From assembly GCA_949295325.1 (NCBI GenBank), contig CASFKG010000002.1, forward strand, positions 202,047 to 266,046: a DNA stretch of 64,000 nt. Reading direction: 5' to 3'. Below are positions 1-7,603 of this stretch, piece by piece (within the stretch, counting starts at the first letter, position 1; the number at the start of each line of letters is the position of its first letter). A program made the position numbers and the translations under genes. The notes beneath the pieces were generated by a model. That model saw nothing but the letters and a program-made list of their open reading frames with translations. It made no database searches and was not told the DNA's origin. This stretch comes from an uncultured bacterium. Lineage in GTDB: Bacteria > Bacillota_I > Bacilli_A > RFN20 > CAG-826.

Positions 1-1
1 C

Positions 2-289
2 TTGTTCGTCACCGACGTCCTCTTAAAGGAATTCTCCTTCGGGGACTTCTCCTCGCTGCCGTTATTGAAGGCCGAATTCCGGGAAGTGCCCCACGAACTG
101 ATGCTGACCGCCGGGACCTATCTGAGGGTCGGGCTCAACGGGGAAGAGGCGAGCCGGATGCTCTTCATACACCGGAACACCTTCAATTACCGGCTCGCCG
201 CCTTCGTCGAGAAGACGGGACTCGACATCCGGGATTACCATAACGCCCTGTTGCTCGAGCTCTATTTCCAGTTTTCCAACCACGGATAA
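2..289 (+). CDS. PucR/CdaR-type transcriptional regulator, C-terminal part (5' end outside window)
   Basis: The readable 95 residues form the C-terminal helix-turn-helix domain of PucR/CdaR-family regulators (HTH_30). The hallmark is a helix followed by LFIHRNTFNYRL (about residues 54-65), then the TGLDIRD segment and a final hydrophobic helix. In this family the N-terminus carries a ligand-sensing or GGDEF-like region, which here lies upstream of the window, so the inducer cannot be read. The first codon in view (TTG) is probably not the true start. The sugar ABC ATPase downstream on the same strand may be a target or part of the same metabolic module, but that is inference. Family call firm, function open. 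Confidence 0.75.
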   Translation: MFVTDVLLKEFSFGDFSSLPLLKAEFREVPHELMLTAGTYLRVGLNGEEASRMLFIHRNTFNYRLAAFVEKTGLDIRDYHNALLLELYFQFSNHG

Positions 290-295
290 TCGATT

Positions 296-310
296 TGTGC
301 ACATTGCACA
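296..310. promoter_or_regulatory. Inverted repeat, operator-like (TGTGCA-CAT-TGCACA)
   Basis: Perfect 6-bp arms around a 3-bp spacer, seven bases after the regulator stop codon. The right arm overlaps TTGCAC (304-309), which could be a -35 box for the ABC ATPase. A transcription-factor operator is plausible; the binding protein is unknown. Confidence 0.35.
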
Positions 311-325
311 AGAAAGCGCTTCCAT
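310..325 (+). promoter_or_regulatory. cre-like catabolite response element upstream of the ABC ATPase
   Basis: The 16 bases AAGAAAGCGCTTCCAT match the Gram-positive cre consensus (WTGNAARCGNWWWCAW) at all but two specified positions, including the central CG. In Firmicutes, CcpA bound at such sites controls carbohydrate transport genes, which fits the MsmK-like ATPase starting at 377. Another LacI-family protein could bind the same core. Confidence 0.45.
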
Positions 326-376
326 TTTGTATTAACATAGCGGCGGTAACGGGCAACTGCCCGGCGAAAGGACAAA

Positions 377-1924
377 ATGAAAGCACCGAAGAAAGAGAAG
401 AAGGAAACCAAGGCCGAGGAGCTTAAGGCGCCGAAGGCCGAAAAGGCCGAAAAGGCCGCGGAACAGAAACCCGCGGAGGCCGTAGAAGCCAAGAAGGCCG
501 AGGAACCAAAGCCCGAGAAGAAGGCCGATTTGCTATCCGGACCCACGAGCGACAAGGTCACCATCGCCAGCAAGAAGGACATCAAGGCCCGCAAGAAGGC
601 GCTGAAGGAAGAAGAACACGAAATCCCCAAGGATCTCGCCTACGTCAGCCTCCGGCACGTCGACAAGGTCTACGATAACGGCGTCCAGGCCGTCTTCGAC
701 TTCAACCTGGACATACAGAAGAAGGAGTTCATCGTCTTCGTCGGGCCCTCCGGCTGCGGCAAGTCGACCACCCTCCGCATGATCGCGGGTCTCGAAGACA
801 TCACCAACGGCGAACTCTATATCGACGGGGAGTACTCCAACGACCGTACGCCCAAGGACCGCGACATCGCCATGGTCTTCCAAAGCTATGCCTTGTACCC
901 GCACATGACGGTCTACAACAACATGGCCTTCGGCCTCAAGATCCGCCACCTTCCCAAGGCCGAAATCGATAGGCGCGTCCACGAAGCCGCCAAGATCCTC
1001 CAGATCGAGGAATACCTCGACCGCAAGCCCAAGGCCCTCTCCGGCGGCCAGAGGCAGCGTGTCGCCTTGGGCCGCGCCATCGTCCGCAATGCCAAAGTCT
1101 TCTTGATGGACGAACCTCTAAGCAACCTCGACGCGAAGCTCCGCGTCCAGATGAGGTCGGAGATCATCAAACTCACCAAGGCCCTGGGTGCCACCACCAT
1201 CTACGTCACCCACGACCAGACCGAAGCCATGACCATGGCAAGCCGCATCGTCGTCATGAAACTCGGCTACATCCAGCAGATCGGCACCCCGATCGAGATC
1301 TACAACCACCCGGCCAACCTCTTCGTCGCGGGCTTCATCGGCTCGCCGGCCATGAACTTCATCAAGGCCGTCTACAAGGACGGGGTGGTGACCTTCGGCG
1401 ACCACAAAATCAAGCTCCCGAAGGAGTTCGCGGACGCCCACGATGCCTTCTACAACGAGAAGGTCAACGAGGAAAGGGCAGCCATCGACGACCTCATGGA
1501 GAAGGCCAGGCTCGCGGCAACCAAGGAAGATGGAAGCGTGCCCAGCGACGCCGAAATCATCGAGGGTCTCGACGAAGCCACCCACAAGAAGTACGACGAG
1601 CTGACCGCGATGCTTTCCACCGACCTCAAGTCGATCGGCGGCAAGGGCGCGCACGAGGTCATCTTCGGCATCCGTCCGGAAGACATACACGAAGGGGACG
1701 AGGAACACGTCAAGAAGTACGGGGGCGAGCCCTATGGTATCAAGGTCGCCGTTGCCGAACTCCTCGGACACGAGTACTACGTCCATAGCGACTTCGCCGG
1801 CATCGACTTGGTCGCCAAGATCCCGCTTACCCACGAAATCAATATCGGTGACGATATCAAGGTGCTCTTCGACGTCAAGAAGGCCCACATCTTCGATCCG
1901 CAGTCCGAAAAGCGCATCTACTAG
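377..1924 (+). CDS. Carbohydrate ABC transporter ATP-binding protein (MsmK/UgpC/MalK family)
   Basis: Cytoplasmic ATPase that powers sugar-import ABC permeases. Visible motifs: Walker A GPSGCGKS (123-130), Q-loop Q169, signature LSGGQ (221-225), Walker B VFLMDE (241-246) and H-loop H279, then a C-terminal TOBE/OB regulatory domain including GIRPEDI (431-437). At 515 residues it is much longer than the usual ~370: an ~85-residue Lys/Ala/Glu/Pro-rich N-terminal tail precedes the ATPase and a ~75-residue charged helical insert (about 350-425) interrupts the TOBE region. An SD-like GAAAGGA lies just before the ATG. The gene stands alone between a regulatory region (296-325) and a terminator, as expected for a shared ATPase serving several sugar permeases. 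Family call is firm; the sugars are unknown. Confidence 0.9.
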   Translation: MKAPKKEKKETKAEELKAPKAEKAEKAAEQKPAEAVEAKKAEEPKPEKKADLLSGPTSDKVTIASKKDIKARKKALKEEEHEIPKDLAYVSLRHVDKVYDNGVQAVFDFNLDIQKKEFIVFVGPSGCGKSTTLRMIAGLEDITNGELYIDGEYSNDRTPKDRDIAMVFQSYALYPHMTVYNNMAFGLKIRHLPKAEIDRRVHEAAKILQIEEYLDRKPKALSGGQRQRVALGRAIVRNAKVFLMDEPLSNLDAKLRVQMRSEIIKLTKALGATTIYVTHDQTEAMTMASRIVVMKLGYIQQIGTPIEIYNHPANLFVAGFIGSPAMNFIKAVYKDGVVTFGDHKIKLPKEFADAHDAFYNEKVNEERAAIDDLMEKARLAATKEDGSVPSDAEIIEGLDEATHKKYDELTAMLSTDLKSIGGKGAHEVIFGIRPEDIHEGDEEHVKKYGGEPYGIKVAVAELLGHEYYVHSDFAGIDLVAKIPLTHEINIGDDIKVLFDVKKAHIFDPQSEKRIY

Positions 1925-1946
1925 ACCAATACCAAATTCCTTTCTA

Positions 1947-1981
1947 GGAGGCCGTCCAAACACGGGCGGCCTCCTCTTTTT
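1947..1981 (+). terminator. Rho-independent terminator of the ABC ATPase gene
   Basis: GGAGGCCGTCC and GGGCGGCCTCC pair (one mismatch) around a short AAACAC loop, followed by TCTTTTT. It begins 22 bases after the stop codon and marks the left edge of the AT-rich island. Confidence 0.85.
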
Positions 1982-2174
1982 ATGCGTAGGCTCTAGAGGG
2001 CGGGGCCACAAAAACACGGCGAACGCCATCCGTCTCGGCGAAAAACCAGCGGCTGCAAATTTAGATCAGATTTTCATAAATAATCGAACGGGCACACAAA
2101 AGTTATTCATCAAAAAGTATTATCAAATAAAATAATCGGTGTTGGTAATTTAATATGGAAAGGAGTCTTTTACC

Positions 2175-2355
2175 ATGAAGTGGGAATATAAATTTGTCTT
2201 TTTCGATTCTGTATTAATTAGCAAAAAAGAAAACAATTAACCTCTTTGACGAAAAATTGAATAGTCTTGGTGACGAAGGCTGGGAATTAGTTAATTTTGC
2301 ACCTGTCTTACTAGATGAAAGATTCGCCTTTATATTCAAGAAGTCAAAAGAATAG
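2175..2355 (+). pseudogene. Small DUF4177-like protein gene interrupted by a +1 frameshift in an A6 run
   Basis: A strong SD (AAGGAG within 2158-2164) precedes ATG 2175. Frame 1 reads MKWEYKFVFFDSVLISKK and stops at 2238-2240. The next frame resumes at once with LNSLGDEGWELVNFAP and ends IFKKSKE at TAG 2353-2355. MKWEYK, LNxLGxEGWELV and a terminal IFK are the hallmarks of the short DUF4177 family. Removing one A from the six-A run at 2223-2228 gives an intact 59-residue protein. So this is a recently broken gene, a homopolymer sequencing error, or a product made by slippage. DUF4177 function is not established. It sits 116 bp before the nuclease-helicase gene on the same strand, in equally AT-rich DNA. 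Confidence 0.7.
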
Positions 2356-2368
2356 ACTGATATTGTTT

Positions 2369-2440
2369 TGAACATCCGTTCATTTTTTGTCTTTGAAAGC
2401 TAAGGAAGTTTGAAGTTTCTACTTTCCACAATGAACATCC
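2369..2440 (+). repeat. Direct repeat TGAACATCC (2369-2377 and 2432-2440)
   Basis: Two 9-bp copies, 63 bp apart, in the gap between the DUF4177-like gene and the nuclease-helicase. They could be binding sites for a regulator of the helicase gene or chance in AT-rich DNA. Confidence 0.25.
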
Positions 2441-2471
2441 ATCTTTAAAATTAACCACTGAGGTATTCTGA

Positions 2472-4373
2472 ATGATTGTCTATCAAGAAACCCTCGGCAC
2501 TTTCGTCGATCAATGCCTAAACGGAACAATCGCAGATTCGGTTAAGAAAGAAATGGAACGACACCACATTGGGGGTGGCGCTTCCAGTGAGTTCCATTCC
2601 TGGGCACATTCCCTCCCCATCCTTGCCGAGAAAGTTTTTTCCGATAGGGACATAGATAGAAATCTGGACGTGGCAATCGAATACAGACTCGTTACCAGCC
2701 GCTCAAGAATCGATTTCATAATCTATGGCCTCAGTCCAGAAGGCGATGATTCCATGGTTTCGATTGAATTGAAGCAGTGGAGTTACGTCCATTCCTCAAA
2801 TTTGCCCAACTATGTTTTGGCCAACACCCATGGAGGCATAATAGAAGACCATTGGCATCCATCTGCCCAAGCCTATAGCTATCAAAGCATTCTTAAGGCC
2901 TTCAACGAGTACGTCTACGATAGGAAAGTCGAACTTGAATCCTGTGCTTATTGTCACGAAATGTCCTCGGCGTATGCGTTTCTCATGAAGGACGAGAACA
3001 AATTCCCGGTCCTCCATTATTCGCCGGTTTTTCTCCAGGGTGACGAAGACAAACTAGCCTCTTTCATAAAGAAATACGTAAGAAGTCCAAAGAAACAACT
3101 GCTTTACGAAATAGACGATTCCAAAGTCAGACCGTCCAAGGAATTTTCCAAGATGTTCCTTTCGGCCATTGCTGGAAACGTTATGCTCACATGCGATGAT
3201 TCCCAGTCATACGCCATATCAAAGGTCGTCGCTGAAGTAAAAGCTTCCGTTAAAGACGGAGTCCGGAGAACGATAATCATAAAAGGCGGTCCCGGAACTG
3301 GAAAATCGGTCGTAGCGATCAATATACTCGGACAATTAATCAATCAGGACAAACATGGGGATGCCGTCAACGCCTGCTACGTTACTCCCAACTACACGCC
3401 CAGCGCGGTATTTCGGAACATACTTATCGATGGCAACTACAAAAAGTCCTCGATAAAGAATCTTTTCAAGAAGATGAACTCCTTCGCCAGATCCTCCTCT
3501 GAGGACTACGACTGCATCATCCTCGACGAAGCCCATCGGGGCTTCAAATGGAAGTTTGGCTCTGGCGTGGGGAAGGACGTCGATTTCATCGACCGCCTTT
3601 TCTATGCTTCCACGGTCAACGTGTTCTTCGTCGATGACGACCAAGTCATCACCAAAAACGACTATCTGACCAGTGACGTTATCAAGAAATACGCCGCTTT
3701 ATACGGTTCTACCATCATCGAAGGCGGAAAGCTTGAACTGACCAGCCAATTCCGGTGCTTGGGTGGGGAAAACTACATTGCCTTCGTAAACTCTCTTCTC
3801 GGTTACGATGACAAAGGCACAATGCTTTTGCCCTCCGGCTACGATTTCCGAGTCTTCGACGATCCCAAGGAAATGTACGAGGAAATAAAGAAGAGGCAAA
3901 AGGATTCCCCCGGCGTCAGCCGCATGGTTGCCGGTTATACACAGGAATGGATCAGCCAATACAACGATTACGATAGGGAGGATGACTATGACATCGTCTA
4001 TCCCCAATTCGACTTTAAGATTAAGTGGAACAAGTGGCATAGGGAACTATCCGATTCCACCCCTTTCATCGAAGACAAAACGCAGGATGACCGGGCCGGA
4101 TGCGTCCATACTGTCCAAGGCGTCGATCTATCTTATTGCGGGGTAATCATCGGCAAAGACCTGCGGTACGAAGATGGACGCTTGTTATTCGATAAGACGC
4201 AGAACGCAAAGTCCGACCATTCTTCCGGCATAAGAACGGCAGATGATGCTCTGGCCGAGAGGATGATTCGCAATAGCTACAAGGTATTGCTCACCAGGGG
4301 AATCCAGGGCACCTATGTCTTTTGCGAAGACAAGGCTTTGACTGAATACATCAAATCAAGAATCGCAAATTAA
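2472..4373 (+). CDS. Nuclease-helicase fusion: PD-(D/E)XK-like N-terminus plus DUF2075 P-loop helicase
   Basis: Predicted cytoplasmic nucleic-acid processing enzyme of 633 residues. The N-terminal third carries a PD-(D/E)XK-like signature: D81 in RIDFIIYG, then E99-L-K101 on the next strand (IELK). The rest is an SF1-like DUF2075 ATPase: Walker A GGPGTGKS (272-279), Walker B IILDEAH (349-355), FVDDDQ (386-391), QFRC (426-429), HTVQGVD (546-552) and VLLTRG (605-610), which correspond to helicase motifs I to VI. A weak SD (GAGG) precedes the ATG. Base composition is clearly more AT-rich than the housekeeping genes, suggesting acquisition. DUF2075 proteins are frequent in accessory regions and are suspected defence proteins; that role is inference here. 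It could instead act in repair. Confidence 0.8.
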   Translation: MIVYQETLGTFVDQCLNGTIADSVKKEMERHHIGGGASSEFHSWAHSLPILAEKVFSDRDIDRNLDVAIEYRLVTSRSRIDFIIYGLSPEGDDSMVSIELKQWSYVHSSNLPNYVLANTHGGIIEDHWHPSAQAYSYQSILKAFNEYVYDRKVELESCAYCHEMSSAYAFLMKDENKFPVLHYSPVFLQGDEDKLASFIKKYVRSPKKQLLYEIDDSKVRPSKEFSKMFLSAIAGNVMLTCDDSQSYAISKVVAEVKASVKDGVRRTIIIKGGPGTGKSVVAINILGQLINQDKHGDAVNACYVTPNYTPSAVFRNILIDGNYKKSSIKNLFKKMNSFARSSSEDYDCIILDEAHRGFKWKFGSGVGKDVDFIDRLFYASTVNVFFVDDDQVITKNDYLTSDVIKKYAALYGSTIIEGGKLELTSQFRCLGGENYIAFVNSLLGYDDKGTMLLPSGYDFRVFDDPKEMYEEIKKRQKDSPGVSRMVAGYTQEWISQYNDYDREDDYDIVYPQFDFKIKWNKWHRELSDSTPFIEDKTQDDRAGCVHTVQGVDLSYCGVIIGKDLRYEDGRLLFDKTQNAKSDHSSGIRTADDALAERMIRNSYKVLLTRGIQGTYVFCEDKALTEYIKSRIAN

Positions 4374-4401
4374 TATCGAATTAGCCTAACGTGCGTTAGA
4401 C

Positions 4402-4434
4402 GATAAGGCAGGCCGGAAGCCTGCCTTATCTTTT
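4402..4434 (+). terminator. Strong rho-independent terminator after the nuclease-helicase
   Basis: A perfect 12-bp stem (GATAAGGCAGGC with GCCTGCCTTATC) and 5-base loop CGGAA, followed by TTTT. It lies 28 bases after the helicase stop and closes the island. Confidence 0.9.
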
Positions 4435-4442
4435 GCTATCGG

Positions 4443-4643
4443 TCAATTAATCAGCAACGTGCTAACCGAATCGTATATTCTCGCCTTCGCGGTATCGACC
4501 TTCACGTAGATGGCATCGTCCATAAGCACGGGCTTCGAAGCGTCGATCCTCGCGACTACCTCGGTCTTCCCGATATCGAAATGGATGATGTACTCGCGCC
4601 CCAATAGTTCCGGGGCCTTGCCTTGGCGAAAAGAGGCTTTTCG
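4443..4643 (-). pseudogene. Orphan C-terminal TOBE-domain remnant of a sugar ABC ATPase
   Basis: Read on the minus strand, this frame gives APELLGREYIIHFDIG, then a VVARIDAS segment and IYVKVDTAKARIYDS, ending in TGA at 4445-4443. It aligns with the C-terminal regulatory domain of the intact MsmK-like ATPase at 377-1924 ([16 protein letters not shown], then [15 protein letters not shown]). There is an in-frame TAG immediately upstream (4646-4644), no plausible start and no ATPase core. It therefore looks like the 3' stump of a deleted gene. Its position at the right edge of the AT-rich nuclease-helicase block suggests that the rearrangement which brought in the island removed the rest. Confidence 0.7.
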
Positions 4644-4671
4644 CTATCCGACTAGGTAGAAGGCCGGATAG
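4626..4671. other. Tandem hairpins downstream of the dehydrogenase gene
   Basis: Two perfect inverted repeats lie side by side: GCGAAAAG/CTTTTCGC (4626-4644, 3-base loop) and CTATCCG/CGGATAG (4644-4671, 14-base loop). They follow the minus-strand dehydrogenase stop codon and could end its transcript, although no clean U-tract follows on the minus strand. Confidence 0.35.
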
Positions 4672-4678
4672 TTTTCGC

Positions 4679-5680
4679 CTATTTGTCCCCCGGGACGTAG
4701 ACGGCCTTGTGGCCCTTGGGGGCTATCTTGCCGAGCAAAATATCCCTGATGGTCGATAGGCTGGCGACCGGCTTGAGGAAACTGTCCAAGGCGGGGAGCC
4801 CTTCCTCCACGATGTCCTTGGCCTCTTCGAAGGCCCCGGCATTGAGGAAGGAGGTGACGAGCCTTATTTCCTTTTCCTGCATTTCCCTTAGGGGAAGGGC
4901 GGCGGTGCGGGGGATGCCGTAAAGGAGCACCGTGCCCTTGGGCTTCAATAGGGGCACGGCCGCATCGATGTTTTGGAGATGGCCCGAGGCCTCGACCACG
5001 AGGTCGAAGGGCGCGGCGGCCGGTAGGTCCTTGTCGAGGCTGTCCCCATAGGCGGCCTTGGCCCCGCACTCGAGGGCCTTCAGTCTCCTGTCGGGCGTCG
5101 GCTCGACCAAATGCGCTTCTATGCCGTCCAGTTTGAATAGCGTCAGGAAGCAGTCCCCGGCCAATCCTCCGCCGTAGACCAAGGCCTTCCCGGCCTTCCG
5201 GGCGTCCGCCGTCTTATAGGCGTGTAAGACGCAGGAGAGCGGCTCGATGAGCGAATACTCGGCGGGGGATTTCCGGCCCGAAAGGAGGCTTAGCGATTCG
5301 AGCCTCACGGCGGCGTATTCGGCGAAGAAGCCGTCGAGGGTCGTGCCAAAGGAAGAAAATTCCCGGCAGTGGGCATAGTCGCCTTCGAGGCAGTAGATGC
5401 ATTTCCCGCAGCCGAAATGCGGACTCACGGCGACCAGGTCCCCGACCTGGTAGCCCTTGGGATTGCCGTTGATGGAGACGATGCGCCCGATGCCCTCGTG
5501 GCCGATCGTCGTGCCGGCTTTTACCGGGGCGTCGCCCTGACCGGTCGCCGTGATGAGGGAATCGGTCCCGCAGAGGCCGCAGGCTTCGATTTTAAGCAGC
5601 GCCTCGCCTTCCTTGGGCTCCGGAAGGGGCTTTTGCCTTAGTTCCAGTTTGCCGGGCGATACGTATGCCAAAGCTTCCAC
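4679..5680 (-). CDS. Zinc-dependent medium-chain alcohol/polyol dehydrogenase
   Basis: Cytoplasmic NAD(P)-dependent oxidoreductase of 333 residues, a normal length for zinc MDR enzymes. Catalytic zinc ligands are visible as C37 (GLCGTD), H61-E62 (GHEG) and E146; the structural zinc site is C91, C94, C97 and C105. The Rossmann fold has YGGGLAGD (169-176). Substrate cannot be read; threonine, sorbitol and related sugar-alcohol dehydrogenases share this pattern. The start is GTG at 5680, four bases after the endonuclease stop, so the two genes form one minus-strand operon, although their functions are not obviously linked. The ABC ATPase remnant downstream suggests the locus once included a sugar transporter. 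Confidence 0.88.
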   Translation of the reverse strand: MEALAYVSPGKLELRQKPLPEPKEGEALLKIEACGLCGTDSLITATGQGDAPVKAGTTIGHEGIGRIVSINGNPKGYQVGDLVAVSPHFGCGKCIYCLEGDYAHCREFSSFGTTLDGFFAEYAAVRLESLSLLSGRKSPAEYSLIEPLSCVLHAYKTADARKAGKALVYGGGLAGDCFLTLFKLDGIEAHLVEPTPDRRLKALECGAKAAYGDSLDKDLPAAAPFDLVVEASGHLQNIDAAVPLLKPKGTVLLYGIPRTAALPLREMQEKEIRLVTSFLNAGAFEEAKDIVEEGLPALDSFLKPVASLSTIRDILLGKIAPKGHKAVYVPGDK

Positions 5681-5684
5681 GGCG

Positions 5685-6587
5685 CTACCCCCAGATCCTC
5701 ATGGCGATTTCGGGGGCGTCGATGAAGGGGTTGCGGACGCCCACTTCCTCGTAGATGACCTCGTTGCGGGGCTCTTCGTCGGCCATGAGGGGATACTCTT
5801 TGTTCCATCTGAGCAGATCGCTCAGTTTTCCCATGGACTTGTCGCTGTCGCTGGTATCGGACATGGCCTTGGGGGTGTCGTCGATGTGGAGTCCGTTTTC
5901 CTGCCACCTCACGGCTTCGTAGAAGACGATCCGCGCGCAGTTCCCCCGGTAGGCCTCGACCCCGTGCTTGGCGGGATCGTAGGTATTGTTCCCCGATTCG
6001 GCATAGTAGTAGTTGGCCCGGTCCCCGTTTACCGAGGAGTCGCAGGCCCTGAGCATCTGGGGATCGGCCCCGGGGCCCGAATTGGTATGCCCGAGCCGGC
6101 TGCTCGGCCAGACGTGTTCGCGGTTCCAGCTGCTGGTGGGCTTCCCGGTATAGAAGCCGTAGACGTATCCCGGCTTTCCGGGATAGGCGTCGGATTCGGC
6201 GAGTATTTCCCTGGCCTGGCTGTAGCTTGGGATGTACTTGGCGTGGGAATCCAGGCAGTCGTCTAGCGATACGAGCAGATCTTCTCCGCCCAAGGACCAG
6301 TCGACGTCTTCGTAGTATTCCATCAGTTCCGGGTCTTCGCCTATGGAGGCGGGTACACCCCGGGCGTCCTTGTCCCAGGGATCGGATGTTACGGGCGGAT
6401 CTACTTCGGTGTCGCTCGATGTCACGTCCCCCGGTCCCGGATCGGGTTCCGTGTCCGTCTCGGAAGCGGATGTGGTTTCCTGACGGGTGCTTGACGGGGC
6501 GGAAGAAGAGCCGGCGGGCCCCGCGCAGGAAGAGAGGGCAAGCACACCTATCAGGAGGAGCAGTTTGCCAAAACGGTGATTTTCCAT
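5685..6587 (-). CDS. Secreted lipoprotein endonuclease I (EndA/NucM family)
   Basis: Predicted extracellular, membrane-anchored nuclease. A signal peptide ends in lipobox LSSC (Cys21), followed by a ~60-residue Ser/Thr/Asp/Pro-rich linker and then the endonuclease I fold. The beta-beta-alpha metal motif is WNREHVWPSS (154-163, catalytic His158), followed by SSVNGDRAN (184-192). The C-terminal RNEVIYEE and RNPFIDAPE segments are also typical. Such enzymes degrade external DNA or RNA for nucleotide scavenging. ATG 6587 was chosen over an upstream TTG (6605) because it begins directly at the signal peptide and has a TGC-TATCAT promoter hexamer eight bases upstream, matching the near-leaderless pattern of this genome. 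Length from this start is 300 residues. Confidence 0.88.
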   Translation of the reverse strand: MENHRFGKLLLLIGVLALSSCAGPAGSSSAPSSTRQETTSASETDTEPDPGPGDVTSSDTEVDPPVTSDPWDKDARGVPASIGEDPELMEYYEDVDWSLGGEDLLVSLDDCLDSHAKYIPSYSQAREILAESDAYPGKPGYVYGFYTGKPTSSWNREHVWPSSRLGHTNSGPGADPQMLRACDSSVNGDRANYYYAESGNNTYDPAKHGVEAYRGNCARIVFYEAVRWQENGLHIDDTPKAMSDTSDSDKSMGKLSDLLRWNKEYPLMADEEPRNEVIYEEVGVRNPFIDAPEIAMRIWG

Positions 6588-6595
6588 AGCCGCAA

Positions 6596-6601
6596 ATGAT
6601 A
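6596..6601 (-). promoter_or_regulatory. Extended -10 (TGC-TATCAT) for the endonuclease I gene
   Basis: TATCAT on the minus strand, preceded by TGC, ends eight bases before ATG 6587. No SD lies between, so the mRNA leader would be only about two bases. Confidence 0.45.
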
Positions 6602-6605
6602 GCAA

Positions 6606-6937
6606 ATGCCTTGGCTTTTGCCTATGTATATGCTGCGAAAGCCGGCTGTTGCCGGGTATTTCCCGCCTTTTTCCTAGATGACTTAGGGGGTTGTCTTTTG
6701 CTACCCCATTTTCTGGTTTTTGCTTTCAAAGCACTTCTATGTTTGGACTGGCATGGCACTTATGCCTGCCGGCAATTCCCTTTCCGCATAAAGCGCCTGA
6801 TTAGCGGCATTTTGAAGACGAATTGTAAATTCTCTTCGCGGAAACGGGCGAAAAACCGCACATAACGCGGTGGATTCGCGGTTTTGGCAATCAAGTCACT
6901 ACACCTATGCGGGCGCGTGGCGTATAGTCTCGGCGTC
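6606..6937. other. Gene-free divergent region between endonuclease I and the secreted-protein operon
   Basis: About 330 bp with no convincing gene; the open frame at 6596-6865 lacks coding character and homology. It holds an AAAACCGC/GCGGTTTT hairpin (6852-6885, long loop) and the two outward near-leaderless promoters (6596-6601 minus and 6923-6928 plus). Nothing else was seen. Confidence 0.5.
6923..6928 (+). promoter_or_regulatory. -10 element (TATAGT) for the secreted-protein operon
   Basis: TATAGT ends nine bases before ATG 6938 and 45 bases before the alternative ATG 6974. No TTGACA-like -35 is evident. Confidence 0.4.
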
Positions 6938-7603
6938 ATGGTGAGAAGAAGCGCAAGAAGGAGTCAAAGTGTCATGGTCAAGGCCATCGGCTTTCTTCTT
7001 TTGCTTTCCGCCTGCAGTCTTTCCGGCATCGCCTTCTCGGCCTGGCAGATAGGGGAGGAGGCCAATGCTCCGGCCGGCCAATTGGAAATAGGGGTTGGCG
7101 ACGTTTTCGAAGTTGATCGTTTTGGTAAGGTAAACTCGATTATCACGCTTCCAGTATGCGAAGATGGTTTTATTGATGATGGCTTGCTTGTTTACGACTT
7201 CCGAGTCGAGATATCCATATTGCTTGAAATCAATGAAATGCGTGATTACCTGGGGATATCATCCACTGATCGGTTCAATATCACCTGTTTATTCAAGATG
7301 TCGTTTATAAATCCAGGATCCCTTCTGTTGCCGACGGGTCTGTCTGCTCCCATGCCAGGCATTTTCCAATTTGACAATGATTCGTCTAAATTGGATTCGC
7401 AATCTGGTTCATGCATGCTTACATTCAGTGGTACCTCTGGTGCCATCGAAGCGAATGTCAGGCTTTTGGCTTCTTTTACCGTCGATTCTTCTTATTCCAG
7501 CAAAGACTCTTTCGAACCGGTTTATCAAGCATTCAAATCAAATCCGGCGGAATTTACCTGTTCCTTAGACATTGTTCTTGCAAAGGATGGTGAAGCAGTG
7601 TGA
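6938..7603 (+). CDS. Secreted protein of unknown function, first gene of a two-gene exported pair
   Basis: No family recognised. The N-terminus is a signal peptide: basic region, hydrophobic core (GFLLLL...), then IAFSAWQIGEE at the presumed cleavage area. The remaining ~170 residues are rich in Ser, Ile, Phe and Val with few charges and look like a small all-beta exported domain. Two starts compete. ATG 6938 has a TATAGT nine bases upstream (near-leaderless). ATG 6974 has a well-spaced SD (AAGGAG, 6958-6963) and gives a 209-residue protein. The stop overlaps the GTG start of the next gene (GTGA), implying coupled translation and a joint role. The SA-W-x-I junction recurs in that partner. DNA is AT-rich relative to the genome. 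Confidence 0.6.
   Translation: MVRRSARRSQSVMVKAIGFLLLLSACSLSGIAFSAWQIGEEANAPAGQLEIGVGDVFEVDRFGKVNSIITLPVCEDGFIDDGLLVYDFRVEISILLEINEMRDYLGISSTDRFNITCLFKMSFINPGSLLLPTGLSAPMPGIFQFDNDSSKLDSQSGSCMLTFSGTSGAIEANVRLLASFTVDSSYSSKDSFEPVYQAFKSNPAEFTCSLDIVLAKDGEAV

Noticed and set aside
1118-2029. Minus-strand open frame (303 codons) opposite the ABC ATPase
   Set aside because: Shadow frame crossing the terminator; no start signal or homology.
6596-6865. 89-codon plus-strand frame in the endA/secreted-protein gap
   Set aside because: Composition is not protein-like, there is no SD, and it overlaps the endA promoter.
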